A stretch of DNA of 64,000 bases from Eledone cirrhosa. Lineage: Eukaryota; Mollusca; Cephalopoda; Octopoda; Eledonidae. The stretch is taken from contig OZ024741.1 in assembly GCA_964016885.1 (NCBI GenBank), forward strand, positions 25,740,044-25,804,043. Direction: 5' to 3'. Shown piece after piece: positions 1 to 9,352 of the stretch. The notes under the pieces are model-generated. The model was not told where the DNA came from. It saw only the letters and a list, made by a program, of their open reading frames with translations, and searched no databases. The number at the start of each line of letters is the position of its first letter. Position 1 is the stretch's first letter. The position numbers and the translations under genes are program-made.

Positions 1-145
1 GGTTGTTTTCTTAACATTCCACTCTCAATTCTGATAGCAATGTTTCTTCTTATCACAATTTTATGTTGTTAGAAATTAGGTTTCAGTTACTAATCTTCTC
101 TTAAGTCATTGCTAGAGGCGGCAAATTGGTAGAGTTGTTAGAATG

Positions 146-556
146 GTTTCTGATGTAGGCACAAGGCTAGCAATTTTGGGGGAGGGGAAAGTCGATTAAA
201 TCAGCCCTAGTGCATTACTGTGAAGGTGCATGGCTTAGTGGTTAGAGCATTGGGCTTGCAATCAAAAGGTTGTGAGTTCAATTCTCGAACCGGGTGATGT
301 GTTGTTTCCTTGAGCAAGACACTTTATTTCACGTTGCTCCAGTTTACTCAGCTGTAGAAATGAGATTATAGGACCGGGGTCCCTATCATTAAATCACCCA
401 AGACACCTTCGAGATATACCTTGTTACTGGTACTTTATTTTATCGACCCCGTAAGGATGAAAGGCAAAGTTAACCTCAGCAGGATTTGAACACAGAACAT
501 AAAGGTACGTAACTCTATGCTGCAAAGCATGTCCGACACTCTACCAATCCACTGTC
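146..556 (-). mobile_element. SINE-A copy interrupted by a nested SINE
   Basis: A tRNA-derived SINE in minus orientation. On the plus strand it begins with the tail (GGTTTCTGATGTAGGC...), continues through the GTCGATTAAATCAGCCC body to about 220, and resumes at 424 with TACTTTATTTTATCGACCCC, GATGAAAGGCAAAGTTAACC and the B-box region GGATTTGAAC. The gap at 221-423 is a second SINE. Bases 111-145 resemble the head of another SINE lying against this one. Ten other copies in the window show the uninterrupted structure. Confidence 0.85.
221..423 (+). mobile_element. SINE-B inserted inside SINE-A
   Basis: A tRNA-derived SINE with an intact-looking internal Pol III promoter. Box A TGGCTTAGTGG (231-241) and box B GTTCAATTC (276-284) fit the consensus exactly. 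The body follows (GAGCAAGACACTTTATTTCACG, then CTCAGCTGTAGAAATGAG). TTACTG is present on both sides (215-220 and 424-429), which fits a short target-site duplication. It is younger than the SINE-A it splits. Relatives lie at 28960-29217 (-), 57976-58084 (-) and 61808-62095 (+). Confidence 0.85.
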
Positions 557-557
557 C

Positions 558-822
558 TTGTTAGAAATGTTAGATAGAATGCTTTGCGGTATTTATTCTG
601 GCTCTCTATATATTCTGAGTTCAAATCCAGATAAAGTTAACTTTACCTTTCGTCCTTCTGAGGTTGATTAAAAAATACCTGTGCAGTCCAGTGCAGGGAA
701 CAGTTTTTTTTTTTTATATATCTCATCTCACCCTCTCTCCATTTCTGGAAAGAAATAGACTGTGTTCAGACCTAGAGAAGTGATGGGCTCTGCTAAGTTT
801 TTTTTTAAATGCTCAAGAAACG
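558..822 (+). mobile_element. SINE-G copy (tRNA-like dispersed repeat)
   Basis: Runs from TTGTTAGAAATGTTAGATAG through a B-box-like GTTCAAATC and the body TTTACCTTTCGTCCTTCTG to GGGCTCTGCTAAG. The same order is seen at 51013-51300 (+) and, partly, at 29238-29375 (-). A poly-T stretch at about 704-714 interrupts the middle. It is related to SINE-A in the B-box to body segment but has a different head and tail. Confidence 0.65.
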
Positions 823-1344
823 CTTTATAAATACAACATATTGCTAATTTGTTGAAACGCTTTATAAATACAACATCTATATATTAATTTGAACAATGTC
901 AGTATTCCGTCATAATTCTCGATTATCATTGGTTCATAGGTTTCAAACGACTCTGCCCACCTCAACGACGCCAAACTTAAATTAATATGCATAATACCAA
1001 TGAGGGAGTGAGGGGGGAGAGAGAGGCAAAGTGAACGCTGTGTTTGGATACACTATGTATATGTATCAGTGTAGAGACATGTGTGTGTGGATATAAGAGG
1101 GGAAGGAAAGCAATAACTAGTAACATGTGTGCGTGTGTTCCACAGAAATTAAAAACTATCAACGTGTGAGTGTGTGAGTGTGTGTGCGTGTGTGCGTTTC
1201 CATGCATGTATGTGTGTGTACGTGCAGCATCCCACAATCGCCACGCAGTTTATCTGTCTGTGTGCCTGTCTGTCAGTCTAACATACACAGAGTTGTGAAG
1301 GGAGTAAGTAGGGACCTTTTTTTACATTGACTGACATCTTTTAT

Positions 1345-1719
1345 ATTAATTATCTATATCTATATATAATATAAAAGATTGGAACTTCTATCATCCTTTT
1401 GAGAAACGTGGAACAACCACGTCTATGCAATGATACACGTTTTACAGTCAGGCAGAAGATGACCACCTAGAATAGTGACCTCTCCTAGAGGTCACTATTC
1501 TAGGTGGGAGCACCTAAAATTGTTCATATACTATGCACAAATGGTACAATGAAGAATGTGGTATATCTGGAAGATTTTTTTTTTACTGTTTTTTATATCA
1601 CACAGACACCACGGACTCGCTTCATACTGTAACCAGACAAACATCCAATAGTCATTTTCTCTTTTACCTGCTTTCTCTTATCATCTGTTTACCCGGGCGA
1701 AGCTGGGTACGTCAGCTAG
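1345..1719 (+). mobile_element. Candidate non-autonomous Helitron-like element
   Basis: The right end reads ACCCGGGCGAAGCTGGGT (a 6-bp stem hairpin), then about 10 bases, then CTAGT. This matches the Helitron 3' pattern of a hairpin shortly before CTRR. The left end is a TCTATATCTATATATAATAT stretch, as in many animal Helentron-type elements. No coding capacity is visible. Boundaries are approximate. A second element with a similar terminus is at 38720-39351. The class is inferred from end structure only. Confidence 0.4.
1463..1507. repeat. Perfect 21-bp inverted repeat with 3-nt loop
   Basis: The left arm 1463-1483 (C-CACCTAGAATAGTG...) and right arm 1487-1507 are exact reverse complements separated by CCT. 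It lies inside the Helitron-like element. It would form a very stable hairpin in RNA or single-stranded DNA. Function is unknown. Confidence 0.9.
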
Positions 1720-1770
1720 TATTGGTAATTTGTTGAAACGCTTTATAAATACAACATATTGCTAATTTGT

Positions 1771-2211
1771 TGATAACTTTTTTGTTAATCTTTTATTTTA
1801 TTTATTTATTAGTTTAGAAAAACAGAAAATATTTATTGATTAAAAATTTCATATTGAGTTGTATAGATTTACAAATGGAGAGAGAACAATAAAAATATAG
1901 TGGGAGAGAGAAAAATATGGTGGGGGAGAGAGAGAAACAAATATGGTGGGGGGGGGGGGGCAGAGAGAAAGAGAAAAATATGGTGGGAGAGAAAAATAAA
2001 TAGATAAAACAAATCGTTTTTATGAAGTGTCAAGCTATTTTGAATTCTGAATATCTGTTAGTCCACTGCAAGCTGCTAAAGTATAGGTTTAACTATGAAA
2101 AATAGTGAAATAAGTTAGGCATATGAATCCCTTAGAGATGGGAAAAAAGGGAATAGTGTTATTTGTTGGACTCAAACTGATATTTGCTGTTTACCAGATG
2201 AGTATGTTACC
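1771..2211. other. AT-rich unique sequence with a GAGA/poly-G tract
   Basis: No gene seen. A purine-rich stretch at about 1877-1995 repeats GAGAGAG and ATATGGTGGG, with a run of twelve G at about 1947-1958. Confidence 0.6.
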
Positions 2212-2434
2212 ATTACATGGAGAAAACTATAATTTCTACTTTTGGCACAAGGCCAGCAATTATCCCAGTGTATTACTGGTGCTTTATTTTATCGACCCCG
2301 TAAGGATGAAAGGCAATGTTAACCTCAGTGGGATTTGAACTCAGACCATAAACGGCCGTAACTCTTTGTTGTAAAGCATGGCGTCAGACCCTCTACCAAT
2401 ACTGCCAGACCACTATTACATGGAGAAAACTATA
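2212..2434 (-). mobile_element. SINE-A with 20-bp target-site duplication
   Basis: A minus-strand SINE-A (body 2232-2412). It is flanked by a perfect 20-bp direct repeat, ATTACATGGAGAAAACTATA, at 2212-2231 and 2415-2434. That is the mark of LINE-machinery (target-primed) insertion. The element keeps the tail, the body (CGACCCCGTAAGGATG) and the B-box region (GATTTGAACTC). Perfect duplications suggest a fairly recent insertion. Confidence 0.92.
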
Positions 2435-2435
2435 C

Positions 2436-2990
2436 CGATAGTTGATTACCATAACTGCCATCACTTAATGGCTGTTTTCTCTGCTAGCAATAGTTGGACA
2501 GGTGTCACAGACTGTCAGTACTTAGTCGGGGCTACTGACCTCTCATGTGGGTCAGGAGCCAGCTTATCATTTCCATCTCCCTGCACTCTTCAGAATGCAC
2601 TAAGTGTGTTTTATTCTGGTAACAACGTTAGTGAGGTTGTCATGTTTTTGACTCAGCTGAAAAGTTCTCTCAACTCTTTGTTTAGCAGGTTTTCTATGGC
2701 TGGATGCCCTCCTTATCACTGACCACTTTATAGAGTGTACTGTGTGTGTTTATCATGGAGATCATCAACACTAGAGAGGTTGTTGTACCCTTGTTAAGAC
2801 TGAAGAGTCCCTTTGACCCATTTTGCCATAGTTTCTACAGCTGGATGCCCTTCCTATCACCAGCCACCTTACAGGGTGTACAGACACCAGTACTAAAAAG
2901 GCTGCATGTCAAAGCAGGAGGGGCCCCTCAACCCATTTTTGTATTGGGTGTGTTTTATTGTACGAACACTAGGGAAGTTTTTGATCATTA
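2436..2990 (-). repeat. Family V repeat with internal tandem units
   Basis: Contains three successive, diverged units of about 150 bp. Each carries the sequence GTGTTTTATT..., an ACTAG/GTTAGTGAGGTTG block, CTGAAAAGTTC/CTGAAGAGTCC, and CTGGATGCCCT. The same motifs occur at 27235-27480, 32203-32460, 52086-52460, 54375-54655 and 58905-59105. The open frames over it (2378-2722, 2746-2991) have no recognisable domain. Confidence 0.6.
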
Positions 2991-4624
2991 ACTCAACAGA
3001 AGAGACCTCCCTACCTGATGAGTTGAGGAGGAAGTATGCCGTGGTGAAGGGGCCGACTAATGGGTGTATGATAGGTGTAGTGGGAATGGTAAAGGAGATG
3101 AGAGGGGGAAATCAAGTTAAGTCAGCCTTGATTTAGCAGACCTACTTGTAATTGACATTCCAGCCATGACTCCCCTGTCTTTTTTCTTCTTCAGATATCT
3201 AAGATTACTTTATTTGATGTCTCCTTTTTAAAGATAGTGTATGTCTAAGGAGGAGGTTAATTTCTGTGAGATTTGGCTGCTATTACTAGCAGATTGTGTG
3301 GCCATTATAGTCAGTTCCTTTACTGGTGGTTTTGTTTTTATTGTTTTTATTATTCCACAACTTAAAAGCGCTCAATGCACGCGCACACATGCACGCACGC
3401 ACATGCACACAGGTTCTTTTTGAAGTATGTTTTCTAAGAATAAATGGGCCTAAAATGATATGCATCTCCCCACTCTCTCTCTCTCCCGCTCCCTCTCTCT
3501 CTATACACACACACACACACACACACAAGCCTATAGATATATTTATGCATCTATCCTACTATATGGCAATTATTTTAATAAATGAAGAGGAGGGAGGAAC
3601 GGTGAGGTAGATGATGTTGGCTTCTTTTTATGAGGTGGATATTTATAAGCTGTAGAAACTGTTGAAAAATAAACCATTACAGATGCTACCGTGCATGTAC
3701 TCCCAGGTATTGAAGAATCATCTCCCCACCTTATTAATTTATCAAATTTTTCCCATCCCCCAACTCATATTCAAGCCCCCACCCCTGATTATTAAATTTT
3801 ACTAATCTATCTCCAGCAAAATTTTATTCTAAGTCGTAGCATTTCTGCAACAATTAATTTTATTTATACATTAAAAAACATTAAACATGACAATAAAAAT
3901 ACATTACTAGAAATCCCATTTGTTATAAAATAAATAGGATGGGTTGGGGTCTCAATATGTAAACTAAATGATTAATTCTGGTTTTAAAAAAATCAACGGA
4001 GACAAACCTAGAAAAATTACCGATCCCCCCCCCTAACCCCCCACCCCCATTTAAGACCCAAGACTACACTATTCTTGAATCATTAGTAGTGGGTATCATT
4101 ATTACCATTTTACATCACTCTCCACACTTGCATGGGTTTGATGTTGGACCATATTCATTCGGAATGGTGAGGTTGCTTTCACAAGCCTGGCATCGGTTGT
4201 CACACATTTCACATTGTCAAAATCTTTGACACGAATCCCAAACACAGCTTTTCATTGCTACGATACCCCAGAATGTTATGAACTTGTCTAACGCTGCTGT
4301 TAAGTAAAAAAACAAATCTCTCAGATTGTAAGTTTTTGCCTAAGAAAGATGATTTTGTTGTATTTTTCAGTAACTTCTTCAATTTCATTCGGTCTGCCTG
4401 ACTTTCCATCCTGAAAAACAAAAGTTCTTCCATCTTTAAAATATCGAAACCAACCAGTAAATTGTTGCAAGGGATGGGGGTTCAGCTATGAAGGAACTCG
4501 ATTATTTCTTTTGACAATTTCTAGCTCAACAAGAGAAATCTAATCACACAATAACAAAAGTGATGAACTAAAACAAAATGTCTTTTTTTTTTTTTTTTAC
4601 CTATAAGGTCTTAAGGATGTTGTA
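2991..4624. other. Non-coding stretch with short microsatellites
   Basis: Mostly AT-rich unique sequence. It holds CGCACACATGCACGCACG-type repeats near 3377-3415, a CTCTCTCTCCCG tract followed by (CA)11 at 3471-3528, C-rich patches near 4025-4052 and a poly-T run at about 4581-4598. A 74-residue open frame on the minus strand (4209-4433) has no recognised motif and is not called. Confidence 0.6.
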
Positions 4625-4935
4625 TCATCATCATCTTTTAGCATCCATTTTTCCAAGCTAGCATGGGTTAGACAAGTTGTCCTGTTGTGAGCAATGCCAG
4701 GTCAGTTGACCATGTCTTGCTCATACAGAACTGATTTTGGCTTGGTTTCTACAGTTGGATGCCCTTCCTGATGCCAACCACATTTACAGTGTGGACTAGG
4801 TGCTTTTTGTCATGGCCCCTTCACGACCACTTTACAGTGTGGACTGGTACTTTTTGTCATGACACCTACATGACTACTTTACAGTGGAGACTGGGTGCTT
4901 TTAATCATGTCGCCATCAAGACCACTTTACAGTAT
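4625..4935 (-). mobile_element. Family C copy with four 49-bp-type units
   Basis: Begins with the (CATCAT) tail and TTTTAGCATCCATTTTTCC. GCTAGCATGGGTTAGACAAG and CTGGATGCCCTTCCTGATGCC follow. After that come four successive units of CACTTTACAGTGTGGACTGG plus TGCTTTTTGTCATGACACC. These are the same unit that is expanded about 64-fold at 43376-46533. A (TA)n run and a short opposite-strand fragment (about 5010-5046) follow. Confidence 0.75.
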
Positions 4936-5154
4936 GTTATATATATATATATATATACCTGCCCTAGATAGATATATATACCTGCCCTAGATAGATATAT
5001 TATATATATACCCATGCAAGCATGGAAAGCTGATGTAAAAGTTGATGTATATTCTATTATGTATGTATATAACTAATCAACATTTTTGCTAATAGAATAA
5101 GTTAATCTATTATTACTTTATAATTCCACATGTCCTTGAACAAAGAATAGGATA

Positions 5155-5685
5155 ATAGTGTGTGTGTGTGGGGGGGGGGGGCTGAACAGGGGGGGGGGGG
5201 GGGTAGCTGCACAGGAGAGGGTGGGATGGCTACACACGAGGGTGAGGGTGGGGTAAGTACACAGAGGGGGGTGAGGGTGGGGTAAGTACACAGAGGGGGG
5301 GTGGAGGGGTGGCTAGACAGGATGTGTGTTTGTGTGTGTGTAAGAGTAGCTACATAGGTGTGTGTGTGTGGAGGAGTAGGTACACAGATGTGTGTGTGGA
5401 GGAGTAGGTACACAGGTGTGTGTGTGTGTGGAGGAGTAGGTACAGTGTGTGTGTGAAGTAGCTACACAGGTGTGTGTGGAGGAGTAGCTACACAGGTGTG
5501 TGTGTAGGAGTAGTTACACAGGTGTGTGTGTGTGGAGGAAACTTCTCATTTCTATGACCTCCATACTCCTACACACACACACCTACACATATACACACAC
5601 ACTCCCACATACACACACTCCCACATACACACACTCCCACATACACACACTCCCACATACACACACTCCTACACACACACACTCC

Positions 5686-5744
<59 letters not shown>

Positions 5745-5800
5745 CTGCACTTACACACACACACACACACTCCTGCACATACACACACCAACACCCACCC
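5155..5800. repeat. GT-rich then AC-rich strand-switching microsatellite/minisatellite
   Basis: 5155-5545 is GT-rich with units such as GGAGTAGGTACACAGGTGTG, and G-runs at about 5170-5212. After a 25-bp unique spacer (about 5546-5570) the strand bias flips: 5571-5800 is AC-rich (CACTCCCACATACACAC units and an uninterrupted (CA)n at about 5690-5740). The two halves are roughly complementary, so a long foldback is possible. Open frames here are His/Thr or Val/Cys artefacts. Confidence 0.85.
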
Positions 5801-5869
5801 GCCCCTCCCTCTAGACCAGGTATTGAGTACTTCATTGACTTTCATTTTCATAAGTTGCTGTTTTTGTTA

Positions 5870-7053
5870 ACATTACTGCCACTACTACTACTACTATTAC
5901 TGCCACTACTACTACTACTACTGCCACTACTACTACTACTGCCACTACTACTACTGCCACTACTACTACTGCCACTACTACTACTATTACTGCCACTACT
6001 ACTACTACTACTGCTACTACTACTATTACTGCCACTACTACTACCACTACTACTACTGCCACTACTGCCACTACTACTACTACTACTATTACTACTACTA
6101 CTACTACCACTACCACTACTGCCACTACTACTACTATTACTGCCACTACTACTACTACTACTACTGCCACTACTACTGCTACTACTACTATTACTGCCAC
6201 TACTACTACCACTACCACTACTGCCACTACTACTATTACTGCCACTACTGCCACTACTACTACTACTAGTACTGCCGCTACCACTACCACTACTGCCACT
6301 ACTACTACTACTATTACTGCCACTACTACTACTACTGCCACTACTACTACTACTATTACTGCCACTACTGCCACTACTACTACTACTAGTACTGCCACTA
6401 CCACTACCACTACTGCCACTACTACTACTACTATTACTGCCACTACTACTACTACTGTCACTACTACTACTACTGCCACTACTACTATTACTGCCACTAC
6501 TACTACTACTGCCACTACTACTACTGCCACTACTACTATTACTGCCACTACTACTACTGCCACTACTACTACTGCCACTACTACTACTGCCACTACTACT
6601 ACTGCCACCACTACTACTACTACTACTACTGCCACTACTACTACTACTGCCACTACTACTACTACTACTACTACTACTGCCACTACTACTACTACTACTA
6701 CTGCCACTACTACTACTATTGCTACTACTACTATCACTACTGCCACTACTACTACTGCTACTACTACTACTGCCACTACTACTGCTACTACTGCCACTAC
6801 TACTACTGCCACCACTACTACTACTGCCACTACTACTACTGCCACTACTACTACTATTACTACTACTACTATCACTACTGCCACTACTACTACTACTGCC
6901 ACTACTACTACTATTACTACTACTACTATCACTACTGCCACTACTACTACTGCTACTACTACTGCCACTACTACTACTGCCACTACTACTACTGCCACCA
7001 CTACTACTACTACTACTACTACTGCCACTGCCACTACTACTACTGCCACTACC

Positions 7054-7087
<34 letters not shown>

Positions 7088-7090
7088 GTA
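5870..7090. repeat. 1.2-kb ACT trinucleotide tract with GCC interruptions
   Basis: Nearly pure (ACT)n broken at intervals by GCC, ATT, ACC and rare AGT. The interruptions form higher-order blocks. GCCACTACTGCCACTACTAC followed by TACTACTAGTACTGCC occurs at 6241 and again at 6361, exactly 120 bp apart, and a roughly 60-bp block with ACTATCACTACTGCC repeats near 6840-6950. With no stop triplet in the main phases, open frames of 423 (+) and 417 (-) residues arise. They are Leu/Pro or Val/Ala homopolymer-like and not called genes. Confidence 0.95.
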
Positions 7091-7249
7091 CTACTCCACT
7101 ACAGGTTGAAGCTTTGGTGTTGGTAGTAGTGTAGGTGGCTGTTATCTCCCTCCCTCCCTCTCTCTCATGAAATGTTGGGAAGTTTGTCTTCTATACCCAA
7201 CAGGTTATTATTGTATAGCTACAGGTGTTCAATCCCCTGTAAACCTTAT

Positions 7250-7530
7250 AATAATAATAATGAAATTATTGTGTAAAGTGCTCAGGTGCACTACAACTCA
7301 TCAAAGGTGCATGTATAGTACATAGAATAATATACAAATATCAGGGAAGTGAATAGTGTATCAGTCATGATATACATGTTTGCGTGTGTATGGAGAGGGA
7401 ATATTGGGTGTAGTGTTGGCGAATCTCAGGAAGCATGGAGGTTTTAAAGGATGCAGTGTCTCGACAGCTAATATGATTAAAGGTTCTAGCAACTGCAGCT
7501 ATCTTGTATTTTTCTAAACCTGTAGCTACA
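7250..7530 (-). mobile_element. Family E copy (LINE-like 3' end)
   Basis: Starts on the plus strand with an (AAT)n run, then GTGTAAAGTGCTCAGGTGCACTACAACTCATCAAAGG, and later GAAGCATGGAGGTTTTAAAGGATGCAGTGTCTCG. The same order recurs at 31775-32160 (-) and, inverted, at 23630-23850 (+). The (ATT)n tail on the minus strand suggests the 3' end of a non-LTR element. Confidence 0.55.
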
Positions 7531-7569
7531 TTATTATATATATATTTTACTGAAAAATAATAATATTTA

Positions 7570-7765
7570 GTCAATAGCAGTGGAGTCATCTGGTGTTCTT
7601 GGACCACCTCCTTACTCACCACCATTGGTACCCCGTAACAGTGGAGACCTCTGGTGGCCTTGGCCCTTGGACCACCTCCCTACACACCTCCATTGGTACC
7701 CTGTAACAGTGGAGACCTCTGGTGTCCTTGGCCCTCAGACCACCTCCCTACTCACCACCATCAGC
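7570..7765. repeat. Short minisatellite, about 61-68 bp x 2.8
   Basis: Three units each begin CAGTGGAG(A/T)C(A/C)TCTGGTG, run through GGACCACCTCC and end CATTGGTACCC(C/T)GTAAC. The third is incomplete. A 127-residue open frame crosses it without a recognisable domain. Confidence 0.75.
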
Positions 7766-8812
7766 ATGGAGTTGGCTACCTACATGTGTGAGCCTCTTGA
7801 GATGGAATGGTCCTTCCAACGCGTCTCCCTCACCGTTCTCTGGGGAAACACCATCTCTATTTTGTTCACTGGGGCTGCAGAGCAGCCAATGCATGGACCC
7901 CCATTTACTTATAATAGTGAGAGATGGAGGGAGTATTATACCAGAATTGCTGAAGAAACTTGACACATGATAGAAATATTCTATTCCTTGTAGTTTCTTA
8001 GCTCTTTTGTTTTACGTAGAGAAAAAGAAAGCAGTAATGGAAAGGACTATAAATGCCATAAATGAGAGGAAAAGGAGGGAAAGAGTAAGGACTATGAGGC
8101 GATGGAAGAGAGGGGGAAGGGGAGAGGGCGACAGACTCTATACCTTGTTCAGGGCAGCGTTTCAGCTGAACTAAATTGTAATGGTATTTCCGCGGACAAG
8201 TCTATTATTTTCTTAACATGGTAGGGCATAGATTGAGGGAGGATTGACTGTTGTTTCTAGGAGGTTGCCATTTGTTTAAGTTTGATGTTTATTCTGAAGT
8301 TGGCCCCTTCTAACTTTAATATGTCCAACCCATGCAATGGAAAAGCAGACGTAAAAACGATGATGATTATGATGTCCTTTTTTAAGTTTGGGTGTTTTAT
8401 TTTAAATATACAATGATTTAACAGAAAATACACAGAAAAGGGTTTTCTAACTCAAATATTTATATCTTTACTAGGGGACAGATTGTTGTGAGAATTTGCA
8501 GTATTAGACTTAAGACTAATTTTTAATGTGATGTAGTCGTAGTGTTGTTTTATAGTTTTTAAGGATGTTTTGTTAATGTGTCTTCATGTGGTACAGGACA
8601 TTAAAAGTTAAAACAGGGATTTCCTTTAGATGATTCATGATTCAGGAATATATTCTTAGAATTCCGAAAAGACCAGCTGACTAGTGTCACTGGAATCCCT
8701 AAAAAGGAAGAATGAGAGATATTTACTCAGAGAATGTCTTTCGTTCTTTCTGTCTTTGGGAATCTGTCACAAACATTTTACCTTCTAAAGTTCATTCTTG
8801 ATTCTTTTACAC
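7766..8812. other. Unique sequence holding families H and I and a family C scrap
   Basis: No gene seen. 8013-8200 (family H: AAAGGACTATAAATGCCATA ... AGGACTATGAGGC ... CAGGGCAG(C/T)GTTTCAGCTG) recurs at 33950-34145. 8395-8615 (family I: GGACAGATTGTTG ... GATTTGCAGTA ... GAGGACATTAAAAGTT-like) recurs at 34415-34630. The order is the same in both places, suggesting one larger decayed element. 8317-8372 is a plus-strand family C tail fragment ending in GATGATGATT. Confidence 0.6.
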
Positions 8813-8826
8813 ACGCGTGCGCATAA

Positions 8827-8857
<31 letters not shown>

Positions 8858-8895
8858 CAAAAATAAAATATATATATATATACATACACATACAA

Positions 8896-8926
<31 letters not shown>

Positions 8927-8985
8927 TATACAAATACATGTACATAAAAACATATATATATATGCACAAACAATATATATAATAA
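8813..8985. repeat. (CATA)n, (TA)n and (CA)n microsatellite cluster
   Basis: Consecutive runs of ATACATACATAC, ATATATATATAT, and about 11 CA dinucleotides near 8899-8921, followed by more ATATATAT. Non-coding. Confidence 0.9.
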
Positions 8986-8996
8986 TAATTTATAAT

Positions 8997-9142
8997 TTAG
9001 ACACAAGGCCAGAAATTTGTGGAGAGGGGAAGTTGATTATATCATAACCCCAGTATTTTACTGGTACTTATAGACCCCCAGAAGGATGAAAGGCAAAGTT
9101 GAGCTAATTGGGATTCAGACTCAGATTGTAAAGAGACAGAAA
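8997..9142 (-). mobile_element. Diverged partial SINE-A
   Basis: A minus-strand copy: AGACACAAGGCCAGAAATTT, GGGGAAGTTGATTATATC, GTATTTTACTGGTACTT and AGAAGGATGAAAGGCAAAG. The tRNA-like head is eroded, ending near the CAGACTCAGATTG segment. Confidence 0.75.
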
Positions 9143-9352
9143 ATAATAATGATTTCTTTATTAATCACAAAGGGTTTACATAAAAAATACATTAAGGACA
9201 GCAGAGGATGGTACAGTGTGACTTTCTGTGAGTAAAAAAACAAGAAACGATAACAAAAAGACTTAAAATTAAAACAAGAAATACCTCAATAGTGGAGAGA
9301 TCACTGAGAGTTACTCATGGAGAAAACCCACCAAAAGCCACATTCTCCCTGA
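9143..9352. other. Unique left flank of the 59-bp array
   Basis: An AT-rich 210-bp stretch with no gene or repeat recognised. It ends GAAAACCCACCAAAAGCC just before the first array unit. Confidence 0.6.

Larger units (their letters stand above)
817..1770. repeat. 37-bp direct repeat bracketing about 900 bp
   Basis: The segment GAAACGCTTTATAAATACAA and what follows it (ACATATTGCTAATTTGTT) occurs at 817-853, partly at 854-876, and again complete at 1734-1770. The sequence between the last two includes the Helitron-like element and a (GT)-rich patch near 1080-1220. It may be an old tandem duplication split by later insertions. Confidence 0.6.

Noticed and set aside
221..300. A functional tRNA gene at the head of SINE-B
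   Set aside because: Boxes A and B match, but the acceptor stem does not close and the sequence runs on into a SINE body found at other copies.
4209..4433. A 74-codon minus-strand frame of normal composition
   Set aside because: No recognisable motif, no splice signals checked as convincing, and chance length for AT-rich DNA.
5832..7126. Open frames of 417-423 codons, Leu/Pro on one strand and Val/Ala on the other
   Set aside because: They follow directly from an ACT/GCC trinucleotide tract without stop triplets; there is no domain, start context or splice support.
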